Source: Pseudolachnospira sp051055405 (GTDB taxonomy: Bacteria > Bacillota > Clostridia > Lachnospirales > Lachnospiraceae). From it: a stretch of DNA of 64,000 bases. The DNA lies in contig NZ_CP167068.1 of NCBI RefSeq assembly GCF_051055405.1, positions 2,852,001-2,916,000 of the forward strand, written 5' to 3'. Both the position numbers and the translations under genes were made by a program. Shown piece after piece: positions 29,181-38,584 of the stretch; positions within the stretch are counted from its first letter, which is position 1; every line of letters starts with the position of its first letter. The notes beneath the pieces are model-generated. The model was given only the letters and a program-made list of their open reading frames with translations. It made no database searches and had not been told where the DNA came from.

Positions 29181-31466
29181 TTATAAAGTAGTAACGTTAG
29201 TCCCTTTCTGTATCTCACGATACTGATTCGGAGCCATTCCTGTAAATTTTTTAAACACCCGGTAAAACGTCTGATTGGAATGAAAACCGCACCGAAAACC
29301 AATTTCCGACGCAGAAAGCGCAGATGCGCTTAACATTTGCTTCGCCATATCCACACGGTATTGATTTAAATAAGAAATAAAGGTTGTCTCCGTCACCTCC
29401 ACAAATAAAGTGCTTAGATAGGAAGCGGAAATGCCGGCAACATTGCTGATTTCCGACAGGGACAGGTCACAGTCGTTAAAATGCTCTTGGATGTACGCTT
29501 TGGCCACATCCACATAGCGGTATCGCCTTTTCCGGTTCTCCGTAACAACCATATGGGCCATATCCGTGCAGAAACCGCGATAACATCTGGCAAATTCATC
29601 GGTATCCTCCGGAATCTGCCCCACCGTCAGGCCATTTTCTACCTGCAATCGTTGAATATTCTCCACCGGTACATGAAGCTCTAACAGTGCATCCGTAATT
29701 GCCTCAAAAAGGATCTGCTTCCATGCTTGCCTCTCTTTTTCATCCGCATGTTTCATCTGGGCAACGATGCAATCCGCCTTATCCGTCGCAGCAGCAGCAT
29801 CTCCCTCCAGAGCAAATGCCAGCATCTGTTTCGTATTTTCCTGTACATATTTTCTGATCATCTGATGTTCCGCTTCGCCAGTCTCTGATACCTCCCCGTC
29901 CAAATATTGTTGAAATAAGACCTTTTCTCTCGTCTCCAGCCAAAGATTTCTCAGTTCTCGAATATCCATACTGATCGGACTAGCGGACAAAATAGCCTCA
30001 AAAGGTTGGTCTTGTACCAACTGTTTGATTTGCTCCATAATCGTAACCACGATTTTTCTAATATAAGGAGACGCGGCTTCTTCTGAAAAGCAGCAGACAA
30101 TCATAAAATTTGTATTGCTGAAAGCCACGGGACAAAGCGTCAGGTTCTCATAGTGCATCTGCCATACCAAATTAATCAGATTATGATTGTGCAGCGTATT
30201 TTCAAAGATCTGCGGCCGTTCTGGATTTAGATACCGATATCCTCCGCAGATGACGACATATCGCCCGTGAAGCAGTGATTCGGCGCCAATCTCTTTCAGA
30301 GCCTCTTCAATATAGTTTTCATCTCCATATTTTCCCAACACATATTTTCGAATGACTTGCTCTAAAATGTCCCGCGACATCACCTGAAGGAACAAGTTCA
30401 TCCGTTCCCGGCTCTCATTGGTCTCTTTTAGCTGATTCGAAAACACTTCCGTCTCCGAATATAGTTCCAGATCGCTTCTTTTTTCTATCGCATTCTTTAA
30501 CAATACCCGAATTGGCGCATACACTCTTTTGGAAATCAACCATGAGAGAAACACGCAAAATGCGGCGGACAATATGGCAACCGGAAGCAAAACCACCAAC
30601 TGAGAAAACCAGCCCGTCGGATTTTGCTTTTGTGGAATCATAAAATAACTCCACCGCAAATGTTCCCCTTGCAAATAATAAGCCGTTGTCGCCCCGCTCG
30701 TCAGATCCGCCTGCTCCAATTGCTCCACATAAATGATGTTCTGAATTTCATCCGGGAGTTCACCGTAATCGACCTCTGTCCCTAAAATAGGCGATTTGTC
30801 TTCATCATAAACGCAGATCTCTATATTTTCCAAATTGGATTTTAAAATATCTTCCAGCTCCCTTTGGTTCAATTCCAAAAGACAGCTACCCACGTAATAC
30901 GGCGTCTTCATGTCAATCACAAGATATATTTTTTGGTTCCAGGTCATCACCTGCCAGTTTCCTTTTTGGTTACTAGGATGTTTCTCTGGGTGCGCCCTCT
31001 CCAAATGCCGTTCGTACACGCTGACTTCCGTACTATATTCCCAAGGCATATAATAATGATCCGAATGATAAAGAATTCCCGATCGGTCAGAGATGAAAAA
31101 AATTTTTTCCAACATCGAATTTGCCGCCTGCTGGCTGGCCAAGTTCTTTACGATCCGCTGTGATACTTCATCATTTACCGCGTCCGGATTAATCAGAGCC
31201 ATCACAAAATCGTCCGTCCAAAGAGTTTGCTCCATGGACGCCGCCAGATAATCCATCATCCGCTCTAAGCTCTCACTTTTATCCTGCAGCCCAAGCGCAC
31301 GAATACGGTGGAGGCTTGTATTTTTTTCTCCGCTGATGGCTGTATTGGCATAAAATAAAAAGAAAGCAAGCATAACGATAGAAAGCAGACATAAACTGCC
31401 AAAAATCTGAAAATACAATTTTTGAGTATGTATCAATCGTCGAAACGCTTCCATCCTTTGTCTCAT
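29181..31466 (-). CDS. Membrane-anchored AraC-family sensor-regulator
   Basis: 761 residues. Two membrane segments (about 17-37 and 291-315) enclose an extracellular sensor region of about 255 residues, as in the YesN-like AraC proteins of Gram-positives. A cytoplasmic linker follows, then a C-terminal AraC DNA-binding domain (about 655-757) with two helix-turn-helices: LSLSEISNVAGISASYLSTLF and the signature IGFRCGFHSNQTFYRVFKKFTG in part. Binding of an external ligand would alter transcription, most likely of the transporter and hydrolase genes around it. It is followed by the orphan DctP lipoprotein in one unit. Confidence 0.88.
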   Translation of the reverse strand: MRQRMEAFRRLIHTQKLYFQIFGSLCLLSIVMLAFFLFYANTAISGEKNTSLHRIRALGLQDKSESLERMMDYLAASMEQTLWTDDFVMALINPDAVNDEVSQRIVKNLASQQAANSMLEKIFFISDRSGILYHSDHYYMPWEYSTEVSVYERHLERAHPEKHPSNQKGNWQVMTWNQKIYLVIDMKTPYYVGSCLLELNQRELEDILKSNLENIEICVYDEDKSPILGTEVDYGELPDEIQNIIYVEQLEQADLTSGATTAYYLQGEHLRWSYFMIPQKQNPTGWFSQLVVLLPVAILSAAFCVFLSWLISKRVYAPIRVLLKNAIEKRSDLELYSETEVFSNQLKETNESRERMNLFLQVMSRDILEQVIRKYVLGKYGDENYIEEALKEIGAESLLHGRYVVICGGYRYLNPERPQIFENTLHNHNLINLVWQMHYENLTLCPVAFSNTNFMIVCCFSEEAASPYIRKIVVTIMEQIKQLVQDQPFEAILSASPISMDIRELRNLWLETREKVLFQQYLDGEVSETGEAEHQMIRKYVQENTKQMLAFALEGDAAAATDKADCIVAQMKHADEKERQAWKQILFEAITDALLELHVPVENIQRLQVENGLTVGQIPEDTDEFARCYRGFCTDMAHMVVTENRKRRYRYVDVAKAYIQEHFNDCDLSLSEISNVAGISASYLSTLFVEVTETTFISYLNQYRVDMAKQMLSASALSASEIGFRCGFHSNQTFYRVFKKFTGMAPNQYREIQKGTNVTTL

Positions 31467-31568
31467 ATTTTCACTCTCTCCGCTTTTTTCTTATCCTATC
31501 ACACTTTATCCTCGGTTTCTACCATTCCCAACTGCGTATTCCTTGTCAAAGAAAAACAGATGCGCGAA

Positions 31569-31596
31569 AAGCCTGGCGTCATTCGGCGCCAAGCTT
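31569..31596 (-). terminator. Terminator of the carboxylesterase gene
   Basis: Minus strand stem AAGCTTGGCG/CGCCAGGCTT with an 8-base loop, followed by TTCGC. The T-run is short, so termination may be partial. Confidence 0.6.
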
Positions 31597-31617
31597 ATCG
31601 AGCTTTGGAAATCAAAC

Positions 31618-33129
31618 TTATCCTTTCAAATTGTAATCCACCAAGAAACCAACTTTTGTATTTGGTTCCATCTTTTTCATCTCACAGGCCTCGCCGATGA
31701 TTAACGTTTTCTGTGTTTCCTTTATGTAAGGCTCCCAACTTTTCTTACCTGCGCCGTTCGGATCCCCGGTTTTGATAAAGTTTGCCCAATAATCTGCCAG
31801 CTGATTGGACAAATCATAATCATGCCCGGTATATGGCCTTAAAGAGCGCACCAGTGTCTGGAACACATAGTGGTGCTCCACGGAATGGTGTGCGCCTGTT
31901 TCTTCCGCCCCCGGAGGCACATAGGTAAAGTAATACATGAACGCGGGTTTTCTGCCCAATTTATTTTGGTTTTCGCACCAGGCAATGGATGCTGCCAACA
32001 TTCCATCTCCGACGGGATCTTCAAAATGCTTGCGGCACTTTTCAGGGCTCTCCGATTGGATCGCGGTCAAAAACTCATCCGCCCTGGAACCATAACTTTT
32101 TGCCATTTGCAAAAGCGTATCAGAAGAAGGCAGCGCCGCATCCTTGTGGCGCATCTCATCTGCGGTGGAACCGATCATCGTATCCTTTACCGTGTGCTTT
32201 CCTTGAAGGAAATATTCCTCCGGAAGCATCGGATTCACATAGCCGTCCACCGCGGGTGCAAAAGGAATTCCAATCCCAATATACGACTTAAACTCTTGAT
32301 ACTTTTCAACAAGGAAATCCGCCGGCAGTTTTCTGGCCTCCGCAACATTGTTCGCTCCCACAAACTTCAAGAATTCCTGTCCGCGCCTTTTCGCTTCCTG
32401 CATCGTCGGATTCAAGGCTCCTTTTCGGGCCAGCCCTCCGCCGCTTTGCATAATCGCACGCTGAAACAACCCATCTGTTAAAGGAGAGGCACACAAATTC
32501 ATCACGCTGAACCCTCCGGCCGACTGACCGAAAATGGTGATCTGTTCCGGATCGCCTCCGAATGCAGCAATATTTCGCTTTACCCATTCCAGACCGGCCA
32601 CCTGATCCATCGTTCCATAATTTCCAGTACTGCCATGAGCGTCCTCCTGCGCCAGCTCATCTAAGGCCAGGAAACCAAACACATTCAGCCGGTAAGCAAT
32701 GCTGACAAAGACAATTCCTCTTTTGGCAAACCCCTCCCCATCATAGGCATTTAAATAGCTGTAGCCAGTTTCAAAGCCGCCGCCATGAAAATAAACCGCT
32801 ACCGGAAGATTTTCTTCCGCCGACTTTGCCGGAGTCCAAATATTTAAATACAAGCAATCTTCACTGCGCGGAAATTCCACAACGTAAAACTCCCTTGCAG
32901 CCAGCGTATTTCCACCTTCTGAGGCAAACCGCGGCTGCATCGCAATAGGTGCAAACCGGTACGCCGGGTAAATGCCTTCCCACGGCTCCGCCGGTTCCGG
33001 CGCTCGGAAACGAAGATCGCCCACCGGAGCTTTGGCAAAGGGAATTCCTTTAAACAGACTGACCATCTGATTGCCTGCCGGCAATCCTTCTACCAGACCG
33101 TTCTCGGTCTTTGCTTGTAACAGTGCCAT
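31618..33129 (-). CDS. Type-B carboxylesterase
   Basis: 503 residues, alpha/beta hydrolase of the carboxylesterase/lipase type-B family. Oxyanion motif HGGGF (115-119), nucleophile motif GQSAGG with Ser203, the family signature EDCLYLNIW (90-98), later acid and His positions (HHSVEHHYVF near residue 415). No signal peptide, so it acts in the cytoplasm on an imported ester. The RBS AAGGAGG lies inside the 3' end of the MFS gene, with which it overlaps by 80 bases, so the two are one transcript and probably one pathway. Substrate unknown. Confidence 0.92.
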   Translation of the reverse strand: MALLQAKTENGLVEGLPAGNQMVSLFKGIPFAKAPVGDLRFRAPEPAEPWEGIYPAYRFAPIAMQPRFASEGGNTLAAREFYVVEFPRSEDCLYLNIWTPAKSAEENLPVAVYFHGGGFETGYSYLNAYDGEGFAKRGIVFVSIAYRLNVFGFLALDELAQEDAHGSTGNYGTMDQVAGLEWVKRNIAAFGGDPEQITIFGQSAGGFSVMNLCASPLTDGLFQRAIMQSGGGLARKGALNPTMQEAKRRGQEFLKFVGANNVAEARKLPADFLVEKYQEFKSYIGIGIPFAPAVDGYVNPMLPEEYFLQGKHTVKDTMIGSTADEMRHKDAALPSSDTLLQMAKSYGSRADEFLTAIQSESPEKCRKHFEDPVGDGMLAASIAWCENQNKLGRKPAFMYYFTYVPPGAEETGAHHSVEHHYVFQTLVRSLRPYTGHDYDLSNQLADYWANFIKTGDPNGAGKKSWEPYIKETQKTLIIGEACEMKKMEPNTKVGFLVDYNLKG

Positions 33130-34339
33130 AATTTTCCTCCTTAAATAGTAGATAATATGTAAATAAACACAGCATTCCTCCTACAAATCCCACGAAAAAT
33201 ACTGGTCGGTAACTTTCAAAATAATCCACTGTGCGCCCCAAAAGAGAGACGCTGACTGCATTGGCTAAACTCTGACAAGCCATAAGCCACGAATATATTT
33301 TGCTGTAATTTTCTCCCCAAAAGCACATCCTCGTCAGAGTCGGAGCCGACACGGATATCATTGAATTGTAAAATCCAACAGCAAAACTGGCCGTACACAA
33401 AAGAACGATCCATCTGCTTCCAGAAAGAAAAAGAACAAAGGATGCCGCCGCCAATATCATCAGGATTCCATTGCCTTTTTTTATCCCAAGACGGTCATTG
33501 AGAAATCCCAACAGGATTTTTCCAATCGAATTTCCCAATAAGGCAGCAGTCGCACATGCGCCGGCCATTTGCAAAGTGCCCCCTAGATGCAACGCATAGC
33601 TTGCCATATATTGAGAAATCACGCTCCCGACTCCAAACGTCCCCATCATAATTGCCATCAGCCAAAAGGGCCTGGAATGCAGAATTTCCTTGGCGGTCAG
33701 CGTACACTTTGACGATATCATTTCGGCAGCATGACTTTTACTCCCATAAGGTAAAAGTCCTTTTTTCTCCGGCTCCATCGTCACGCCAAACAGCAAGGCA
33801 AAAAGAGACGCCAGGAGGCAAAAAATGCCGCAAAAAATGGATGCCAGCCGCCACCCGGCAAAATCCATTAACCAAGAAATTCCGTAATTAATTATCGCTC
33901 CAGAAAATCCGGTACACGCAGTTGCAATCCCCAGAGCCATTCCCCGTTTTTCTTCAAACCAATTTTGAATTACAATCGGAATAAACAGAAAAAACATAGG
34001 TATGCTAACTCCCCGCATCACTCCAATCAGATACCAAAGCGCCATGCCCTGGGATAATGCAGGCACAATCCAGGATACACCATAAAGAACAACCGCTATG
34101 GTCATCAAAGTTTTTCCAGAAATCTTCTGTATTAAATTTCCATAGACCGGCGACGCTGCTACCGACAAAATCCCCTGTACCGTAACGTACATCGTAAATG
34201 TTCCCAAAGGAATCTCTAAGCTTTGGCTTACCGGCGTATAAAACATAGACGCACAAAGAGCGGCTCCTAAGGTTCCCGCCTGAATCAAACAGCAGCAAAC
34301 CAAAACCTTCCAGGCAGGATGTATCTTTTTCCTTCTCAT
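33050..34339 (-). CDS. Major facilitator superfamily permease
   Basis: 429 residues with 12 predicted membrane helices in two halves. The loop between helices 2 and 3 (YGNLIQKISGKT) and the loop in the second half (GFLNDRLGIKKG, about residue 280) are of the MFS G-x-L-x-D-R-x-G-x-K type. It resembles the oxalate/formate or monocarboxylate-like branch, but I cannot name the substrate. Overlaps the carboxylesterase gene by 80 bases at its 3' end; the C-terminal tail (KDRERSGRRIAGRQSDGQSV) in the overlap is hydrophilic and probably non-essential. Likely brings in the ester hydrolysed by its partner. Confidence 0.85.
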   Translation of the reverse strand: MRRKKIHPAWKVLVCCCLIQAGTLGAALCASMFYTPVSQSLEIPLGTFTMYVTVQGILSVAASPVYGNLIQKISGKTLMTIAVVLYGVSWIVPALSQGMALWYLIGVMRGVSIPMFFLFIPIVIQNWFEEKRGMALGIATACTGFSGAIINYGISWLMDFAGWRLASIFCGIFCLLASLFALLFGVTMEPEKKGLLPYGSKSHAAEMISSKCTLTAKEILHSRPFWLMAIMMGTFGVGSVISQYMASYALHLGGTLQMAGACATAALLGNSIGKILLGFLNDRLGIKKGNGILMILAAASFVLFLSGSRWIVLLCTASFAVGFYNSMISVSAPTLTRMCFWGENYSKIYSWLMACQSLANAVSVSLLGRTVDYFESYRPVFFVGFVGGMLCLFTYYLLFKEENYGTVTSKDRERSGRRIAGRQSDGQSV

Positions 34340-34365
34340 ACCATCTTTTTTCCTTTATAAATAGA

Positions 34366-34387
34366 GGCCGGCACCGAAATGCCGGCC
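34366..34387 (-). terminator. GC-rich hairpin after the TRAP operon
   Basis: Perfect 7-bp stem GGCCGGC/GCCGGCC lies between the dctP stop and the MFS start. It lacks a strong T-run on the minus strand, so read-through from the TRAP genes into MFS-esterase is possible. Confidence 0.45.
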
Positions 34388-34456
34388 CTTTCTAAATTCT
34401 ACTTTGCCGATTTGTCACTGCCAGTCAGGCTCTATACTCCCTGCCATCCTGGTAAG

Positions 34457-35563
34457 CTACTGCTGAACGCCGGCATTCTTCAGATAAGCGTCTACCAGCT
34501 CATCACCCAAATCCGTACGCAGCATATCCCATACTGGCTCCGCCGCGGTAGTCATCGCAGCCCGGATATCATCCGTACACTCCAAAACCGTAAGTCCATC
34601 GCCAATTGCTTCAAATGTAGCGGCATTGGTTGCCTCTAAATTTGTCCATGCGTAATTGCTCACATCTTCCAGGAAATCAGACAGGATTGCCTTGTACGCA
34701 TCCGGAAGAGACGCATAATAGTCCTTATTCATCATGTAGCAGCTGACATTGGAAAATGCCGGGATATCCATAAAGTAATCCTGAACCTCATGGAACTTCA
34801 TAGCATAAACTGCCTGAATCGGATTATCCTGCGCGTCCACTAATCCCTGCTGCAGGCCAAGATACAGCTCCGAAAATGCCAGAGGGGTCGGGTTAGAGCC
34901 TAAATTTTTCCAAAAGGCCATATGATAGGAGTTCTCCAGCGTACGAATATTCATACCCTTAAAATCTTCCGGAGTTTTGATTTCCGTATTCGTCGTCAGA
35001 GATCTCATCGTACCGCCGCTCAGATACAAAATCTCCATATTTTTCTGATTGGTGATCGCGTTCATGGTATCTTTAAACTGAGGGATCTTTTCATAAGCGT
35101 CCTCATCGGATGCATAAACCATCGGCATATCGAAGATAGCCATCTCCGGTACATAGGAAACCATAGCGGAAGAAGAAAGCAGAATCATAGGAATATTTCC
35201 GGCCATGCAGTTTTCTACCAGTTCCGAATCTGCTCCCAGCGTCCCATCAAAAGCAACCTTAATATTCAGCTTGTCTCCGGTCTGCTCTCTGATTTCCGCT
35301 GCTTTCTCCGTGATATACTTACTTACATCCAGAGCGGAAGACTGAGAAGAGGCAAAGGTAATCTGCATTTCCGGCAGATCCGCAAAATCTGCTCCGCCAG
35401 CAGCTTCTGTTCCTGCGGCAGCCTCCGTCCCTGCAGCCGCTGCCGTCGTCCCTGCGGCTGCAGTTGTGTCTGCGCCTGTCGTGGTCTTCGAGTCTCCGCC
35501 GCAGGCAGCCAGGGAAGCCACCATCAGGGCGCTCATCATCATTGCTACAAACTTCTTTTTCAT
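34457..35563 (-). CDS. dctP: TRAP transporter substrate-binding protein DctP
   Basis: 368 residues. Lipoprotein signal with lipobox LAAC (Cys at 21), a low-complexity Thr/Ala/Gly linker (residues 25-60), then the DctP domain. Key segments: LGADSELVENCMAGNI, MNIRTLENSY (ligand-binding Arg) and DAQDNPI. It binds an organic acid outside the membrane and hands it to the DctQM permease. Last gene of the dctQ-dctM-dctP operon, 25 bases after dctM. Confidence 0.93.
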   Translation of the reverse strand: MKKKFVAMMMSALMVASLAACGGDSKTTTGADTTAAAGTTAAAAGTEAAAGTEAAGGADFADLPEMQITFASSQSSALDVSKYITEKAAEIREQTGDKLNIKVAFDGTLGADSELVENCMAGNIPMILLSSSAMVSYVPEMAIFDMPMVYASDEDAYEKIPQFKDTMNAITNQKNMEILYLSGGTMRSLTTNTEIKTPEDFKGMNIRTLENSYHMAFWKNLGSNPTPLAFSELYLGLQQGLVDAQDNPIQAVYAMKFHEVQDYFMDIPAFSNVSCYMMNKDYYASLPDAYKAILSDFLEDVSNYAWTNLEATNAATFEAIGDGLTVLECTDDIRAAMTTAAEPVWDMLRTDLGDELVDAYLKNAGVQQ

Positions 35564-35588
35564 AAAAATTCCTCCTTTAGATTTTCTA

Positions 35589-36875
35589 TTAGACCAATGC
35601 CATACTGAGTGCTGGGATAAAGGTAATCATCAGCAACGCAATACAGTAGGTTCCAATCAATGGTAATGCTTTCTTTCCTATTACCATAGCGTCCTCATGG
35701 ATAATGGGGGCAGCCACAAATAGGTTCATGCCAAAGGGCGGGGTCACAAAACCGACCGCCAGGTTACAGGTAAGAATGATGCCAAGATGTACTGGGTCAA
35801 TCCCTAAGCTAACCGCAAAAGGCAGCAGCATCGGACCAAGAATCATCACGGCGGGCCCTACGTCGATCACCATTCCCATAATAAACAGGATAATGTTCAA
35901 AATGAGCAGGAAAACTACTTTGTTTCCAACCGTACCGGACAAGAACTCCGAAATAGCAATCGGCGCATCGATAATGACCATCAGCTTTACAAAACCCTGA
36001 GCCAACGCCATCATAGCTGCCAAAGGCCCATAAGACTTTACCCCGCTCCGGAAGAAACCGATCAGGTCTTTTGCTCGGATGGATTTGTAAATAAACAGGC
36101 AGACAAAAATGGAATAAAACACGGACACGCAGGCAGCTTCGGTCGGAGTTACAATTCCACTGTAGATTCCGCCCAAAATAATAACCGGAGTCAATAGCGC
36201 CCAGAATCCATCCTTTAGTACATGGAAAACCCCCTTTTTCCTCAATTCCCGATAATTTTTCTCAATACGGGCACGATCCTCGCCCTTGATACGGCAATAC
36301 GCTACCGTATAGATCATCAATGCCGCGGCAATCAAACAGCCAGGGATGATGCCGGCGATAAATAAATTTCCAACAGAGGTATCCGTAACCATCGCATAGG
36401 CAATATAAGGAATACTGGGAGGAATGATAACGCCCAATCCGGCAGCCGTGGCGACCAAAGAGGCGGAAAACAGCTTCTCATATCCCAGATTCATCAAAAA
36501 CGGGATACACATGGTACCAACGGCGGCGCAGGTGGCCGGACCGGAACCGGAGATCGCGCCATAGAATAGGCAGGTCACGACAACCGCGCAGGGCATTCCT
36601 CCAGGTATCTTTCCAATAAATACAGCAAAAACATCGAATAGTTTTTTGGACAAACCGCCCGTCGCCATAATCGCTCCGGAAAGCATAAACAGAGGAATCG
36701 CTAAAATCGGCGTACTGTCCACGCCTTTAATCATACTGCGGACAACGAACTGCAGATCCGCCATAAAGTTTGGGTCCATCAATGTCGGAGTAATTGTGGC
36801 AAAGCCCATAGCAAAGCAGATGGGAACCGACAATGCCAGCAAGACAAAAAATACGCCAAATACAAACAAAGTCAT
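35589..36875 (-). CDS. dctM: TRAP transporter large permease DctM
   Basis: 428 residues, about 12 hydrophobic segments. The family signature is visible: GGMPCAVVVTCLFYGAISGSG (in part, about 94-112) and PPSIPYIAYAMVTDTSVG, then LNLAVGFVTPPFGMNLF-like sequence near the C-terminus (NLAVGFVTPPFGMN). Carries the organic-acid/Na+ symport pathway. The start overlaps the dctQ stop by 4 bases. Confidence 0.95.
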   Translation of the reverse strand: MTLFVFGVFFVLLALSVPICFAMGFATITPTLMDPNFMADLQFVVRSMIKGVDSTPILAIPLFMLSGAIMATGGLSKKLFDVFAVFIGKIPGGMPCAVVVTCLFYGAISGSGPATCAAVGTMCIPFLMNLGYEKLFSASLVATAAGLGVIIPPSIPYIAYAMVTDTSVGNLFIAGIIPGCLIAAALMIYTVAYCRIKGEDRARIEKNYRELRKKGVFHVLKDGFWALLTPVIILGGIYSGIVTPTEAACVSVFYSIFVCLFIYKSIRAKDLIGFFRSGVKSYGPLAAMMALAQGFVKLMVIIDAPIAISEFLSGTVGNKVVFLLILNIILFIMGMVIDVGPAVMILGPMLLPFAVSLGIDPVHLGIILTCNLAVGFVTPPFGMNLFVAAPIIHEDAMVIGKKALPLIGTYCIALLMITFIPALSMALV

Positions 36876-37372
36876 GATAGCTCTACCCCCTTCTCCTTCT
36901 TACGCAGCGACAGGAAATATTTGACCAAATCTTGAATTCCACGCGCTGTTCCAAGAACAAATCCAATCGGTGCAATTCCGTAAAGGATCCACATCGGAAG
37001 CTTCATTGCCGGACTTGCCTGGTGAATCTCCGCCGCATTCTTTGCAACCTGAAAGGCTGGTTCGATCATGATCGCGCAAAATGCGATACTCATGACACGG
37101 GCGAATACCTCCAGTCCGATTCCGATCACTTTTGGCACTCGCTTTACCAGCATATCCACACGCAGCATACAATTGGTTCGGAAGCAATAACCTAAGGAAA
37201 TAAAAGCAGACGCTACAAAACAGTAACGGCAAAATTCCTCCGGCCATACCAATGGAGCTTGAAAGAAATATCGAAGAACTACCTGCAGCATCATAACAAC
37301 GGTCAAACTGATCAGTAAGATGACGCAGATTCCTTCCTCCAGGTATTGCTCCAGCCACTTTAAAACTTTCAC
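36872..37372 (-). CDS. dctQ: TRAP transporter small permease DctQ
   Basis: 166 residues with four membrane helices (about 13-35, 48-66, 88-108, 128-148) and the family W-P-E-E-F-x-R motif in LVWPEEFCRYCF. Starts at GTG 37372 after GGAGGGG. Forms the membrane complex with DctM. First gene of the TRAP operon, behind a candidate operator palindrome. Confidence 0.93.
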   Translation of the reverse strand: MKVLKWLEQYLEEGICVILLISLTVVMMLQVVLRYFFQAPLVWPEEFCRYCFVASAFISLGYCFRTNCMLRVDMLVKRVPKVIGIGLEVFARVMSIAFCAIMIEPAFQVAKNAAEIHQASPAMKLPMWILYGIAPIGFVLGTARGIQDLVKYFLSLRKKEKGVELS

Positions 37373-37405
37373 AAAATCCCCTCCTTCTTTTCACGTTTTG
37401 TTTTG

Positions 37406-37430
37406 CCAAGTGGTGCTTGGGTTCATCATA
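37406..37430 (-). promoter_or_regulatory. Candidate operator and -10 box of the TRAP operon
   Basis: Minus strand -10-like TATGAT (37430-37425), then a perfect inverted repeat CCAAG-CACCA-CTTGG (37420-37406) where transcription would start. A repressor or activator site at this position would fit control of the TRAP genes. The -35 region is weak (TTTTCC). Confidence 0.45.
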
Positions 37431-37434
37431 AACG

Positions 37435-37473
37435 AAAAAAGACCCCCGGAAAATTCTCCATTTTTCAGGGGGT
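37435..37473 (-). terminator. Terminator upstream of the TRAP operon
   Basis: Minus strand stem AACCCCCTG/CGGGGGTC with an A/T-rich loop, then TTTTTTC. Stops transcripts from the MBL/opp genes before dctQ. Confidence 0.8.
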
Positions 37474-37522
37474 TGGAGGTTCTTTGAGTTTTAGGAAAAA
37501 GTGAGAAGGATTGAAAAAATTG

Positions 37523-37560
37523 AGAAAAGGGGCAGACGGATATTTCCGTGCTGCCCCCTT
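37523..37560 (-). terminator. Terminator of the MBL-hydrolase transcript
   Basis: Minus strand stem GGGGCAGCACGGA/TCCGTCTGCCCC, then TTTTCTCAATTTTTT. First of two terminators in tandem after the MBL gene. Confidence 0.8.
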
Positions 37561-37564
37561 TCCT

Positions 37565-37610
37565 GTTTTCGTTCTATGGGAAATCTCGTTGGAATTTCCC
37601 ATGAAAAACT
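37565..37610. repeat. Palindromic repeat, copy E
   Basis: TTTTCGTTCTATGGGAAATC and GGAATTTCCCATGAAAAA form the diverged palindrome of the same family. Here it lies between the MBL stop codon and its terminator, instead of after the terminator. Confidence 0.7.
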
Positions 37611-37619
37611 TCTTGATTC

Positions 37620-38570
37620 TTATGCTTCCGGCAAAGCCATGTCTTCGGGAATACCGCCGAAGAGATATGGAACCGCTTTATCCCGGTACACAAAGAAGTA
37701 ACTCTTTTCGTACATTTTCTTTATCTCTTCCGGAGAAAGCTTCAGGAATTCCTGATAACGGTCGCGAAGCTCCTGAAGATATCGATGCCATTCCGTTGGA
37801 TCGATGAACGCGTCTTTTTCCCCTTTTTTTACACGCTCCCACTTTTCATAGGTATCATTGTGGAATGGATGATTTCCTAGCATGACGTCCACTTTCTCAT
37901 CCCATACCTTATCAATGGACTGTGCAAAAACCTTTCTCATGTCCACCGTCAGCCCGCATTCCTTTAACCGGTCTTCGCTGAGAGTGACAAAGCCTGCACC
38001 ACCGTAGATTCCCACGTGATACGTCTTCCCATCCTCTTCGGTCTCCCAAAAGTGAGACATTACGCCGATCGTATGTCCCGGCGTCAGCACACAGCGGATC
38101 TTAGTATTTCCAAGTTCCAGCACGTCGCCGTCTTTTAAGAGGATATCGGGCGTGAAATTTTCATTAAAACGGCCTCCTCCCAGATTCATCCTCTCAAAGC
38201 GTTCCGGATGCTCCGCCATATCCGCCGCGTCTACCTCTCCCATTAAGGTCTTCGCCCCCGTCAGATGAACCAGGGCACGGACCGCTCCATAGTGATCCAT
38301 ATGCGCATGAGACACCAGAATATATTTGATCTGTCTGGGATCAAATCCCAGCCGCCAAATATTATCCAGCAAATATGCCAGTTCCGGTAGACACGGGGTG
38401 TCCAGCAGGATCAAGCCGTCACCGGTATCGATCAGATGGGAACTGCACCAGGTATTTCCTACAAAATACACATTTCCTACAATGTGAAATGGCTCCTCCG
38501 CCATCAGGTAGGAACGGCGCATCAGCTCCGGCGGCGGCGACATGTTGCCAAAACGATTAAAATTACTCAT
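37620..38570 (-). CDS. MBL-fold metallo-hydrolase, subclass-B3-like
   Basis: 316 residues. Zinc-ligand motif H-x-H-x-D-H at residues 88-93 (SHAHMDHYG), third His in TPGHTIG (about 174) and a late His in NHPFHND, as in dinuclear class-B3-type enzymes. No signal peptide is visible, unlike secreted beta-lactamases, so it probably cleaves an imported lactam, lactone or thioester in the cytoplasm. Fourteen bases separate it from the opp binding-protein gene upstream, so it is the last gene of the opp operon. Substrate unknown; resistance to antibiotics should not be assumed. Confidence 0.85.
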   Translation of the reverse strand: MSNFNRFGNMSPPPELMRRSYLMAEEPFHIVGNVYFVGNTWCSSHLIDTGDGLILLDTPCLPELAYLLDNIWRLGFDPRQIKYILVSHAHMDHYGAVRALVHLTGAKTLMGEVDAADMAEHPERFERMNLGGGRFNENFTPDILLKDGDVLELGNTKIRCVLTPGHTIGVMSHFWETEEDGKTYHVGIYGGAGFVTLSEDRLKECGLTVDMRKVFAQSIDKVWDEKVDVMLGNHPFHNDTYEKWERVKKGEKDAFIDPTEWHRYLQELRDRYQEFLKLSPEEIKKMYEKSYFFVYRDKAVPYLFGGIPEDMALPEA

Positions 38571-38584
38571 TCGAGATTCCTCTC

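Noticed and set aside
37620..38570. MBL protein called an antibiotic-resistance beta-lactamase
   Set aside because: No signal peptide, and it is joined to a peptide importer operon; the B3-type metal site alone does not define the substrate.
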